Shown piece by piece: positions 55,787 through 64,000 of a stretch of DNA of 64,000 nt. Source of the DNA: Periglandula ipomoeae IasaF13 (Eukaryota; Ascomycota; Sordariomycetes; Hypocreales; Clavicipitaceae); contig AFRD01000050.1 of the NCBI GenBank assembly GCA_000222875.2, forward strand, positions 1-64,000. Reading direction: 5' to 3'. Position 1 is the stretch's first letter, and every line of letters starts with the position of its first letter. Under the pieces are notes generated by a model, which was given only the letters and a program-made list of their open reading frames with translations, had not been told where the DNA came from and did no database searches. The position numbers were made by a program, and so were the translations under genes.

Positions 55787-58285
55787 ATGATGGTATCAGG
55801 CAAGCCCGCTCCAGGCAAGGCAGCCGAGCGTCCCGCTTCGACGGGAAAGTCCTCGTTGCCGCCAAAGGCCACACCTGAGACTCGCCATGCGCGACGATCT
55901 CGCGGGTTCTGCGGCCGGCATCTCATGGTTTGGCTTGTCGTCGTTGGCGCATTCTGTGTAGCATTATATCGAGCGTCCGGGTTGGCTTCAACGCCGGTGC
56001 TGTCAACCTCGCCTGACTATGATTTTCTCCGCGGTGGTCCAGATAGGGTGGCTAGACCTGAGAACAGATGGTCTGCGGAAAAGCTCCCCGAGGCCAACTG
56101 GCCCAAAGATCAATATCTGCTTGGGGTGGGAAAGGCCGATATCACAGGTCCAGTCGTGGAAATCAACATGATGGGCTATGCCGACTTTGCACAGATCGGG
56201 CGTGGCCTGCGCCAAAGGCTGTATTCGCGAGCTTTCATTGTCGGAGATCTCCAGAATCCCGAGGATCGTTTCGTCTATCTCGTTCTGGATATCCAGTCCG
56301 GCGATACCGCCGTGCGGTACGGCATCCTTCGAGGATTGCAGGCCCTGGGACCGAGATATTCCATGTACGGCCAGGACAATGTCGCTGTGACCGCTACTCA
56401 TTCTCACTCAGGCCCAGGGGCATGGTTAAACTACCTTTTACCGCAGATTCCAAGCAAGGGCTTCGACAAACAGAGCTACCAGGCCATCGTGGAGGGTTGC
56501 GTCTTGTCCATTCGGCGAGCCCATGAGAGCCTGGAGCCAGGTTCCTTGAGTGTCGGCAAAACAAAAGTAATGAATGCTAATATCAATCGCAGCCTGTTTG
56601 CTTACCTTGCCAACCCAGAACAAGAACAAGCCAAATACAACATTAGCTCAGAGGACGACGGATCAGTCGAGAAAGACATGACGTTGCTCAAGTTCCAGCG
56701 GGCATCGGACAACAGGAACATCGGCGTGTTAACATGGTTCCCGACGCATGGAACGTCAATGCAAGCGAACAACACGCTAATCACTGGAGACAACAAGGGC
56801 CTGGCTGCCGACTTGTTCGAGAAGTATGTCAGAGGAAGTGACCAGAGCGCGGAGAACTTCGTAGCTGGCTTCTCGCAAGCCAACATGGGCGATGCCACGC
56901 CGAATATTCTGGGTGCGTGGTGCGAGGATGGCACAGGGCTGCCGTGTGACTTCAAGACAAGCGCTTGCAGTGACGGCAAGAGCAATCGGTGTCGTGCCAG
57001 GGGCCCCAAGTTTGGAAGGAACGACTATGGGGCTGCCTCGTGCTTCGACAACGCCAACCTGCAATACGAGGGGGCCAAGAAGATCTACGACATTCTTAAT
57101 GATCAACCGCCAAATATCCGAGTAACAGGCGCCAAGGCCATCCATGGCTTCCAAGATATGGCTTTTTACAAGTTTAACTTACCCAACGGAACGGAAGTAC
57201 AGACCTGCCCCGCCGCTTTAGGCTACGGCTTTGGTGCCGGGACGTGGGATGAACCTGGTGCCTTTGACATCTTGCAGCACTACACAAATGCGTCCAATGC
57301 TCACTTCATCTGGAGGCTGACTACCTGGCTGTTGAAGCCACCGACCAAGGCCCAAATTGAGTGCCAGCAGCCCAAGTCGATCGTGCTAGACGTGGGTGAG
57401 GTAAGCCGGCCGTACGCCTGGACGCCGAATGTGGTTGATATCCAAACCTTCAGAGTGGGACAGCTGTTCATTATCGTCAGCCCAGGTGAAGCCACCACCA
57501 TGGCGGGACGGCGATGGAAGGAGGCCGTTGCCAAGGAGAGCCTTCGATCCTTTGCCAGCGAGCTGGATGGGGAGGAGCCTGTGGTGGTCCTTGGTGCGCC
57601 AAGCAATAGCTATACGCATTATATCTCAACTCAAGAAGAGTACGGGTACGTCATGAAAACTCAATGTTGTGGGTTCATCATCATGCAGAAACTAACAGTA
57701 AGCAGCATTCAGCGATATGAGGGAGCATCTACTCTATATGGCCCACATACACTTGCGGCGTACATTGACCGCACGATTGCCTCGATGACAGCCCTCAAAG
57801 CAGGCAGCGCGCCTACGCAAAAGCACGGAGAGAAGAATACGTACCCGCCTGACAACAGCGGCAGATCCCTCAGCTTCATTCTTGGTGTCTTGTATGATCG
57901 CACACCTTTATCCAAAACATTCGGCGACATTGTGTCCAATGTTCAGAAGAACCGGTTTCAGCGCGGAGAGACGGCGGCGGTAACCTTTGTTGGAGCCAAC
58001 CCCCGCAACAACCTTCGCCTCGAGCAGACGTACGCAGCCGTGGAGTACCGAGCTCCCGGCGAGACAAAGTGGCAGCAGGTGAGGGACGATTCGGACTGGG
58101 CACTGACGTTTCACTGGAGACGAACGAGCCAACTGCTTGGCACGAGTGAGGTCGATATCAAATGGGAGATTGAAGAGTGGGCTCCGCAAGGAGAATACAG
58201 GTTGCGATACTACGGTGACTGGAAGTCGATACGAGGAAAACTGACGACGATTGAAGCCACGAGTTCTGTGTTTAAGGTGGATTAA
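55787..58285 (+). CDS. Neutral ceramidase
   Basis: Neutral ceramidases hydrolyse ceramide to sphingosine and fatty acid. Exons are 55787-57645 and 57706-58285 (2439 nt, 812 aa). The 60-nt intron has no stop and is a multiple of three; joining gives EEYGIQRYEGAST, the expected family sequence. A basic N-terminus and a membrane helix (about 46-62) suggest a type II anchor. The catalytic domain starts YLLGVGKADITGPVVEINMM. Zinc ligands are expected in TATHSHSGPGAW and WFPTHGTSM. The nucleophile motif, usually GD-x-SPN, here reads GDATPN (368-373) with Thr371 encoded ACG. The C-terminal immunoglobulin-like domain (AAVTFVGANPRNNLR onward) is present. Start is the first of two adjacent ATGs. Confidence 0.93.
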   Translation: MMVSGKPAPGKAAERPASTGKSSLPPKATPETRHARRSRGFCGRHLMVWLVVVGAFCVALYRASGLASTPVLSTSPDYDFLRGGPDRVARPENRWSAEKLPEANWPKDQYLLGVGKADITGPVVEINMMGYADFAQIGRGLRQRLYSRAFIVGDLQNPEDRFVYLVLDIQSGDTAVRYGILRGLQALGPRYSMYGQDNVAVTATHSHSGPGAWLNYLLPQIPSKGFDKQSYQAIVEGCVLSIRRAHESLEPGSLSVGKTKVMNANINRSLFAYLANPEQEQAKYNISSEDDGSVEKDMTLLKFQRASDNRNIGVLTWFPTHGTSMQANNTLITGDNKGLAADLFEKYVRGSDQSAENFVAGFSQANMGDATPNILGAWCEDGTGLPCDFKTSACSDGKSNRCRARGPKFGRNDYGAASCFDNANLQYEGAKKIYDILNDQPPNIRVTGAKAIHGFQDMAFYKFNLPNGTEVQTCPAALGYGFGAGTWDEPGAFDILQHYTNASNAHFIWRLTTWLLKPPTKAQIECQQPKSIVLDVGEVSRPYAWTPNVVDIQTFRVGQLFIIVSPGEATTMAGRRWKEAVAKESLRSFASELDGEEPVVVLGAPSNSYTHYISTQEEYGYVMKTQCCGFIIMQKLTVSSIQRYEGASTLYGPHTLAAYIDRTIASMTALKAGSAPTQKHGEKNTYPPDNSGRSLSFILGVLYDRTPLSKTFGDIVSNVQKNRFQRGETAAVTFVGANPRNNLRLEQTYAAVEYRAPGETKWQQVRDDSDWALTFHWRRTSQLLGTSEVDIKWEIEEWAPQGEYRLRYYGDWKSIRGKLTTIEATSSVFKVD

Positions 58286-60036
58286 GGGAACGTTTTTGCA
58301 TGAATTTTCTGCTGCTATCTCCATAGCGCGGGCGGAGTTATTTTACAGAGGAATATCAGAGAATGTGGAAGATTGTAAGAGGTTTTGGCAATGACTGATT
58401 TAGGATAGAAGGAAAGGGCGGGACACTACTAGACTGGGCGAGAGTAAAAGAGGGATAGTAAGGGATGTTGAATGTACCAACATTGTCAATGGATGAGGGA
58501 TAGTGCAATTCAAGAATTATGCTCTTTGCATCGTAGGAAAAAAAAAAAAGAAAACACTGACTTTTATGACCGGCCGCACATGCTGTATGTATGTCGGATG
58601 AATGGCACGTAATATTTCAGCCAGGCCTGCATACAAAGCCCGGCACAGCTCTGTACCGGCACCACAGGTCTGGTCCCAAATCCCTCTATGCGCTGGTTGT
58701 GCCCGTGCCGTGCTTGCAGCCACCAGTTGGGCCAGACGCCTGGGGAATAGCGCACGGCGGGTATGCGGCCATCATCGCAGTGGCGCCGGGGCTAAGCCAG
58801 AAGCATTCTGGAGCCGTCACGGTGCCGTTTGATGCGCCGTAAGTGGACGATCCGTGGATGGGACGAGACTCGAGCTGCCTCATCTTTCAACTCTCACGCG
58901 ACGCAGCACTGCATTCGTCCGTCTATCTACCTCAACAATTCCATGTCTACGCAAAAGAATCCCTCTTCGTCTTCTTCTCGGAAAGCACGAAATGCCCAGA
59001 TAGCAGAACCTCGAAATCATCTCCTGAAATCAACAAGCAATATTTTTCCCCACCGTATGATCCAACTTCTCCATATATTTCAAGGCTGTGCAAAATGCTA
59101 AAATGCACATCACGTATTCACAACCAGATTAGCTGCCTTGATTTTCAAAATGCGCCGGCTATTTTTCAACTCTCGTGTAACCATGCCCCTTTTTGGAACC
59201 CTTTTTCGAATCGCCCCCTTTTCTCGTTCAGTGTTGTTATCCAGTTCGCGATCTGCATCAGATGAAGGGAGTATGTACCGTACGCTTTTGTACCTTTGCA
59301 ATTTGCAGTATCCGATGCGAAAGCAACAACTGCCATACTTGACTTTCATAAAAGTCTAACGTAAGCTGCGTCTATGGTGTTTGGAATGCGAAGCCCAGAT
59401 GGCCAGACAATGAGAACCCCTTCGTCTAGTCTCGTCTCGACCCGACTCGCGTTTGCCTCTCTGCTGCTGAATGACACGCAGCATTTTCGCTTAAGCACAA
59501 CCTCGAAATTTCCTGTATTGCAGCGCATTTGCTTTTAATCTTGGTGTCTGCATCGTACCGATGACGGTGGCTGCAGCCACGCCGTGAATTACGTCCACCG
59601 CCGTCGATGACAGCTCGTGTTTTTTTTTCCCTCTACTCCAAAACTTGCCAAGTCGCATCTGCATTCTGCGTTCCCCGCCACCCGACCTACACCCTCTTTT
59701 CTAAACTTGCATCTCTATTTCCATCAAGGCCATTCCTTTTTGTATCTTATTTTATTTCCTAACTCTAGCCATTCCTACTCGTCTCGATTTTCTTATTTTT
59801 CATCATATTCGTGCTTTTTGCCCTCCCACCGAGCTGGTCCTCGTCCCCCCCATTCCAAAGCAACACCCGTTTCCGGTCCCCAGTTTACTCTCTCCACACC
59901 AAGCCCGAAACATCCGCTTCGAATTCCACAACAGCCACGTTTTTTTCGCAAACACGCACGCCGTCTTTCCGTTTGTGTGTAACTTTCCAGATGGTACTCT
60001 TCAACAGGACTTCCCGTTTAAATACAATCTCATAAG
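58286..60036. other. Intergenic region ceramidase/GT31
   Basis: The first part is the ceramidase 3' flank, with a poly(A) run near 58540. 59600-60036 is pyrimidine-rich leader and promoter of the GT31 gene. Frames at 58843-59359 and 59617-60035 are composition artefacts. Confidence 0.4.
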
Positions 60037-61791
60037 ATGCTATTTTTCGGGCGTCAACGTCTTATTCGTCTGCTCCATTGGCGACAAAACGCTGCGCAGA
60101 CGGAAAAGATGGCGGCGATCCGCCCGATGACGACGCAGCTTGGGCTGTGGGTCTCCAATATCAGCAGGCTGCGCGGCCGGATGACATTGATGATTGTGTG
60201 CTGCATCGTCTTCATAATTTGTCCGCTGGTGCAATTATACGGGAATGCCCATGCGGATTATTCTATTTTCGGGAACAGGCTGGCTCATGCACAATCGAGC
60301 ATTAGGGCGCCTTGTCGGGGCTTCCCGAGCACGGATGACATTATGGTGTCGTTGAAGACGAGATCCGCCAATGCGTTTTCCAAGCTGCCGGCGCATATGT
60401 TGACGCATTTGCAATGTATACCTGACGTGCTTTACTTCTCAGACATGGTAAGATCGTCCAATTACACCATAAAATTCTTATGTTATAATTCTGACGCAAG
60501 CATAGGACCAACATGTCGCTGGCCATCAAGTCCACGATGTCCTCGACCGCGTAAGCGAGCTGGTGAAACTCGTCAACAAGGAATTCCTCTACTACGACGA
60601 CCAGAAATATTGTCCCGGGCCGCGCAGTCAGTGCAAGGATGATGAGCGCGTGGCGGCTGAGCTGGAGAAATACATGGTCCTCAACATGGTTGCGCGGGCA
60701 TGGGAAATGCGACCTGGACGGGATTGGTACATCTTCCTCGAGGACGACAGCTACGTCATCTGGTCGAATTTGATCTATTGGTTGCGGAAAAGGGCGAAGC
60801 GCAAGCGAGATCCCTATGTCGGAAGCGTCGTGATGCTAGAGGGCTATGCTTTTGCCCACGGCAGCAGCGGTCTCGCTCTGTCCGGCGCCTTGATCAAGAC
60901 GCTTCTCGACAAGTATCCCGATATCACCGAGACGTCCGACAAGACGGCGCGTAAGATGGCATTCGGGGGTATGGTGCTCGCAAAGGCCCTCGACAAGGTT
61001 GGACAGGGCGTCAAGCAAGCGCATCCCATGTTCAACGGAGAGAAGCCCAGCACTATTCCGTTCGGGCAGATGCATTGGTGCCAGCCGGTATTTACCATGG
61101 CGACTATGGCGCCAGAGGATGTCAGCGACGTGTGGGAATTTGAAAAGACCAGAAACGAAACTGTATGTTTTTGACCCTTCTCTTGTTTCGTCACAAATCA
61201 CATCTACACCACCAGCCTCAAACTAACAAAACCACCCAGGGCATCATCCAACACAGACACTTATATCACCACTTCGTAAAACCCCACATCACCTACTTCC
61301 GCCGCAAATGGGACAACCTGGCCGACGACACAGCCTACATCGGACCGGGCGACCAATCCCGCGCCTCGCCAAGCATGAAAGCCAAGCAAAAAGAAGAATC
61401 GAAAAAGACCATCGTCGAGAAATACGCGCACCGCTCCGCAGCAGCGTGCGCAAAAGTATGCGAGGCCGAAAACCTAGACATCTCCGACGAGGAATTCGTC
61501 GGTCTCACCACGCAGACAGAGCGGGCACGATTGGTACGGGAGAAGTACGAGAAGAAGGCGAGGCATAATACGCTGTTCCGGCTGAATCGGCGGTGTTTCC
61601 AGTGGAAGTACGAGGATGGCGTGTGCTGGACGTCGCCGCACTTTAGGCTCGGTCAACCTGCTCCGACGAGGGAGGACGAGAAGGAGGACGAGGGGGTTGT
61701 GAGCGGGTGGTTTGTCAAGGGGATTGTGGACTGGGTTGATGCGATGGGGGATTGTGCTGTTGATTGGAAGGAGCCTGCTGTTCCGAAGTAG
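60037..61791 (+). CDS. GT31-like glycosyltransferase
   Basis: Exons are 60037-60447, 60506-61162 and 61240-61791 (1620 nt, 539 aa), with introns of 58 and 77 nt. A basic N-terminus and one membrane helix (about 49-67) indicate a Golgi type II protein. The GT domain contains the DxD-like metal site in WYIFLEDDSYVIW (EDD at 216-218), as in fringe/beta-1,3-glycosyltransferases. It also has the segment DPYVGSVVMLEGYAFAHGSS and an acceptor-side block HWCQPVFTMATMAPEDV. The C-terminal part (YHHFVKPHITYFRRKWDNL to CFQWKYEDGVCWTSPHF) is typical of this fungal subgroup. Transfer of a hexose to a glycan is expected; donor and acceptor are not defined by the sequence. Confidence 0.88.
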
Positions 61792-62891
61792 CGTGGCGTT
61801 TCTTTTTATAACATTGTGGTATAATGCATTGCTGGCGTTTTGAATGGGATTTTTAACATGGGAAATAGAGGGTTGGTAATACTTTAGTGGTAATAGATTT
61901 TGTTGGACATAATTGGTGCCTGACTGATTTATCCATGGGTTGTCTGATCTGTGTATTATGAGGTGGCGTGAACGATATTCGGTCGAGGAATAATGCGTGA
62001 ACGCTCATCGTTATAAGATATATGATTACTATTGTATAGATCGAGCATATATGTTATTTAAGCAATTAATGTTCGGGAGCATGAAGAACACCTGTGAGAA
62101 TAGGTACGAAGCACATCAAGCGCAGTGGGTTATAAGCATGTGCAATGATTGTTCGCAGCGTGAGCCGTCGCGATTCACATCCTACCCAACGTGCTTATCG
62201 TGAGGGCCTTTGAATTGAGGTTATGTCCACCATCATATGCACTTCTCAAATCCTCCTGCCTGGTTCACCACGGCCGGATACACCATTTGATAGTACTTTG
62301 GCACGTAAAAACAGAGTACACCTATGCTCACCACCAGTCAACATCACACGCCGCAACCCTAAACCCATCCCCTGCATGAAAAATCTCGGGCCGAGGTCTG
62401 CTACACTGTGCATGCTACTAAACGATCAATTCATATGCATTCCTGGTGCTTGAGGTATATCCTTGCAGTCGCTAATTATGGAACTTATTTCAGCATATAT
62501 AACCTCTTGTAATCTAATTCACCTTCGAAGCCTGCTCAGTCTTCAATGCATCACATCACCATCTATGTTCTAGGATTATTCGAATCAAAAAGATGATTAT
62601 TTATAACGTCAAATCCATCCGCTTATTATTCTATGTGTTTCCACCCGCCAAATCAACCTATGCAGACCAAACCCTCATGCCCTGTGATACACATGCGCCA
62701 TAACCCGCCCATCCGGATATATACAACACATGCCATTACCGTAATGCGACGCTCAAACTCAACACCCTCGAATTATTCCTTCTTTATGCTGCCATTGCTG
62801 CTGCTGCTGCCGCTCCCACCGTGACGACCGCACCGATGAGGATTCTTAGGCGAACTCATATAGCAGTACGTCTTGGCGTTCTCGTCTGCCC
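61792..62891. other. Convergent intergenic region GT31/F-box
   Basis: AT-richer sequence lies between two gene 3' ends. Short frames at 61997-62824 lack any motif. A GCTGCT run near 62790-62812 borders the F-box gene. Nothing else is seen. Confidence 0.4.
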
Positions 62892-63716
62892 TCAGTCCAT
62901 ACATCTTTCGAATCTCACAGTATCATACTCGCTGCCCATCCAGTCCTTCAGGTGGCGGTGCAGTTCGCACCGGGAGATGCCGCATTTGCGACAATACACC
63001 TGGCCCTTGACGCGTAACTTGTCGAGAGGCTTCTCCGAAGGAACCATGTCGGACGTTTCCCTGCGCACGAGAGGTCCGGCACCGCGCCACGCCCATTCGA
63101 GGTCATTTGGTCCAGAGTACCGACTGCACAAGGGGACTTTACCGTTCTTTCGGCAGTGGATAGAGTACAGACGAGAGTGAGCGAGGCCGAGACAGGCACC
63201 GTCGATGGGGTCCAGGAAGTCGAAGAGCGTATAGTGCAGCTCAGAGGGGAGATCGAGGAGGTTTATGTGCGCAGAGAGTCGGGGCTGGTCACTCGGCTCG
63301 GGCTCCTTGTCTGTAACAGAGTGTGAACGGCGAGGGGGTGGCATCTTTGGCCTCCGGGGGATCTGTACTAGGGGTGTGATTGTCGAGGAGGCACTCGACA
63401 TTGATGAGGCAGGTGAGTCGGGCCGCGAGATGGTAGACTGGAGGACGGCATTTTCGGGAATAGGCGCTTGTCGATCAACCTGGATGTAATGAGGATGGTA
63501 GTGAGGCATCGCCTGGTGTTGATCTTGGTAGTCAGACAAGGACCAGCCTCTTCGGGGAGCTCGCATCATGCTGCGCTTCTTGTTGAGCTTCTTCATGCGC
63601 TGGGCATGTTCCTCTCTTGACATGCCTGCATCTTGGGGGTAGCCATTGCTCGACTCGTGGCTGGACGAACCAGCCCCTGTGACAGAGAGGGTCGGGTTGA
63701 CGAGTACTTGGACCAT
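62892..63716 (-). CDS. F-box-like protein with C-terminal Cys motif
   Basis: This is a single-exon gene of 274 aa. The first 145 residues are basic and Ser/Pro-rich. An F-box-like helix set follows at about 150-190 (INLLDLPSELHYTLFDFLDP, then ACLGLAHSRLY), which in this family contacts Skp1 in SCF ubiquitin ligases. The C-terminus carries YCRKCGISRCELHRHLKDWM, with Cys/His residues that could bind zinc. It lacks LRR or WD40 substrate modules, as in many short fungal F-box proteins. The start is the ATG at 63716. The substrate is unknown. Confidence 0.8.
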   Translation of the reverse strand: MVQVLVNPTLSVTGAGSSSHESSNGYPQDAGMSREEHAQRMKKLNKKRSMMRAPRRGWSLSDYQDQHQAMPHYHPHYIQVDRQAPIPENAVLQSTISRPDSPASSMSSASSTITPLVQIPRRPKMPPPRRSHSVTDKEPEPSDQPRLSAHINLLDLPSELHYTLFDFLDPIDGACLGLAHSRLYSIHCRKNGKVPLCSRYSGPNDLEWAWRGAGPLVRRETSDMVPSEKPLDKLRVKGQVYCRKCGISRCELHRHLKDWMGSEYDTVRFERCMD

Positions 63717-64000
63717 TGCGAGGTACGGAGTTTCGTTTCTTAGGAGAGGAGGTTGTAGGTGGTTGTGATGGTCAGAAGAATCACCGCGGATGGTGATATG
63801 AAGAATTCAGTCGCAAGCAACGGGTGTTGCTTGATCCCCACGAAACGATTGAACGGGTTTCAACGACGCGTGACCCGTTTGTTCAAAGTGAGGCGTCAAC
63901 GTCCGTGCCCCTGAGGTGAGAGGGTCGAGACGTTAAAGCTTAATTGCTGTGCTGAAGAGTTGCGATGGAGGGTGTCGTCGTATGGGCTTACACGATCAAC

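Noticed and set aside
1..64000. CRISPR arrays, transposons with terminal repeats, or strong RIP
   Set aside because: No regularly spaced repeats, no reverse transcriptase or transposase motif in any frame, and no AT-rich mutated tracts were seen by eye.

Overview
The window is nuclear DNA from a filamentous ascomycete (Pezizomycotina), most likely a sordariomycete and possibly Hypocreales. Genes are split by many short introns (about 50-120 nt, GTRNGT donors, CTAAC/CTGAC branch sites, YAG acceptors). The predicted proteins are typical of filamentous ascomycetes: an Atf1/AtfA bZIP factor with HRA and HRR blocks, a Mis13/Dsn1 kinetochore protein, Kex1, a GT31 enzyme and an ORP1-like developmental protein. 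Genus is inference; I could not run a search.

Layout. 0.9-11.2 kb is dense housekeeping: a Ser-rich protein (906-4155 +), U1 snRNP C (4871-5689 -), Erv25 (6054-6847 +), Sdh5/SDHAF2 (7606-8390 +) and Dsn1/Mis13 (9565-11221 -). 12.6-25 kb is a run of minus-strand genes: Atf1 (12657-14561, with about 4 kb of upstream DNA), a GST-fold protein (18709-19767), a multi-zinc-knuckle protein (20208-21908) and Kex1 (22534-24595). Sfm1 (25797-26809 +) is followed by about 8 kb with no supportable gene, then an ORP1-like gene (34938-38312 +). Next come a GNAT acetyltransferase (38957-39726 -), a possible small TATA-driven gene (41017-41214 +) and an SPX-domain membrane protein (41228-42903 -). A second gene-poor stretch of about 6 kb leads to a SIS-domain sugar-phosphate isomerase-like protein (49138-50481 -), a secreted precursor with five KR sites (53384-54508 +), a neutral ceramidase (55787-58285 +), a GT31 glycosyltransferase (60037-61791 +) and an F-box-like protein (62892-63716 -).

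The genes do not form one pathway or a biosynthetic cluster. Several act in the secretory route (Erv25, Kex1, the KR-site precursor, GT31, ceramidase), but their spacing gives no sign of co-regulation. No transposon, CRISPR array or tRNA could be supported.

Main observations. (1) Two conserved genes carry what look like disabling lesions. The zinc-knuckle gene lacks one base in exon 2 and has an in-frame TAA between two knuckles. The ORP1-like gene has a 14-bp tandem duplication and an extra C that together add 15 bases, leaving a frame-shifted segment containing a stop. (2) The 374-residue secreted protein is built like a Kex2-processed repeat precursor. (3) The ceramidase has Thr where the family's catalytic Ser is expected. 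(4) The U1-C gene needs a 6-nt micro-exon. (5) Other splicing oddities and long gene-free upstream regions are listed separately.
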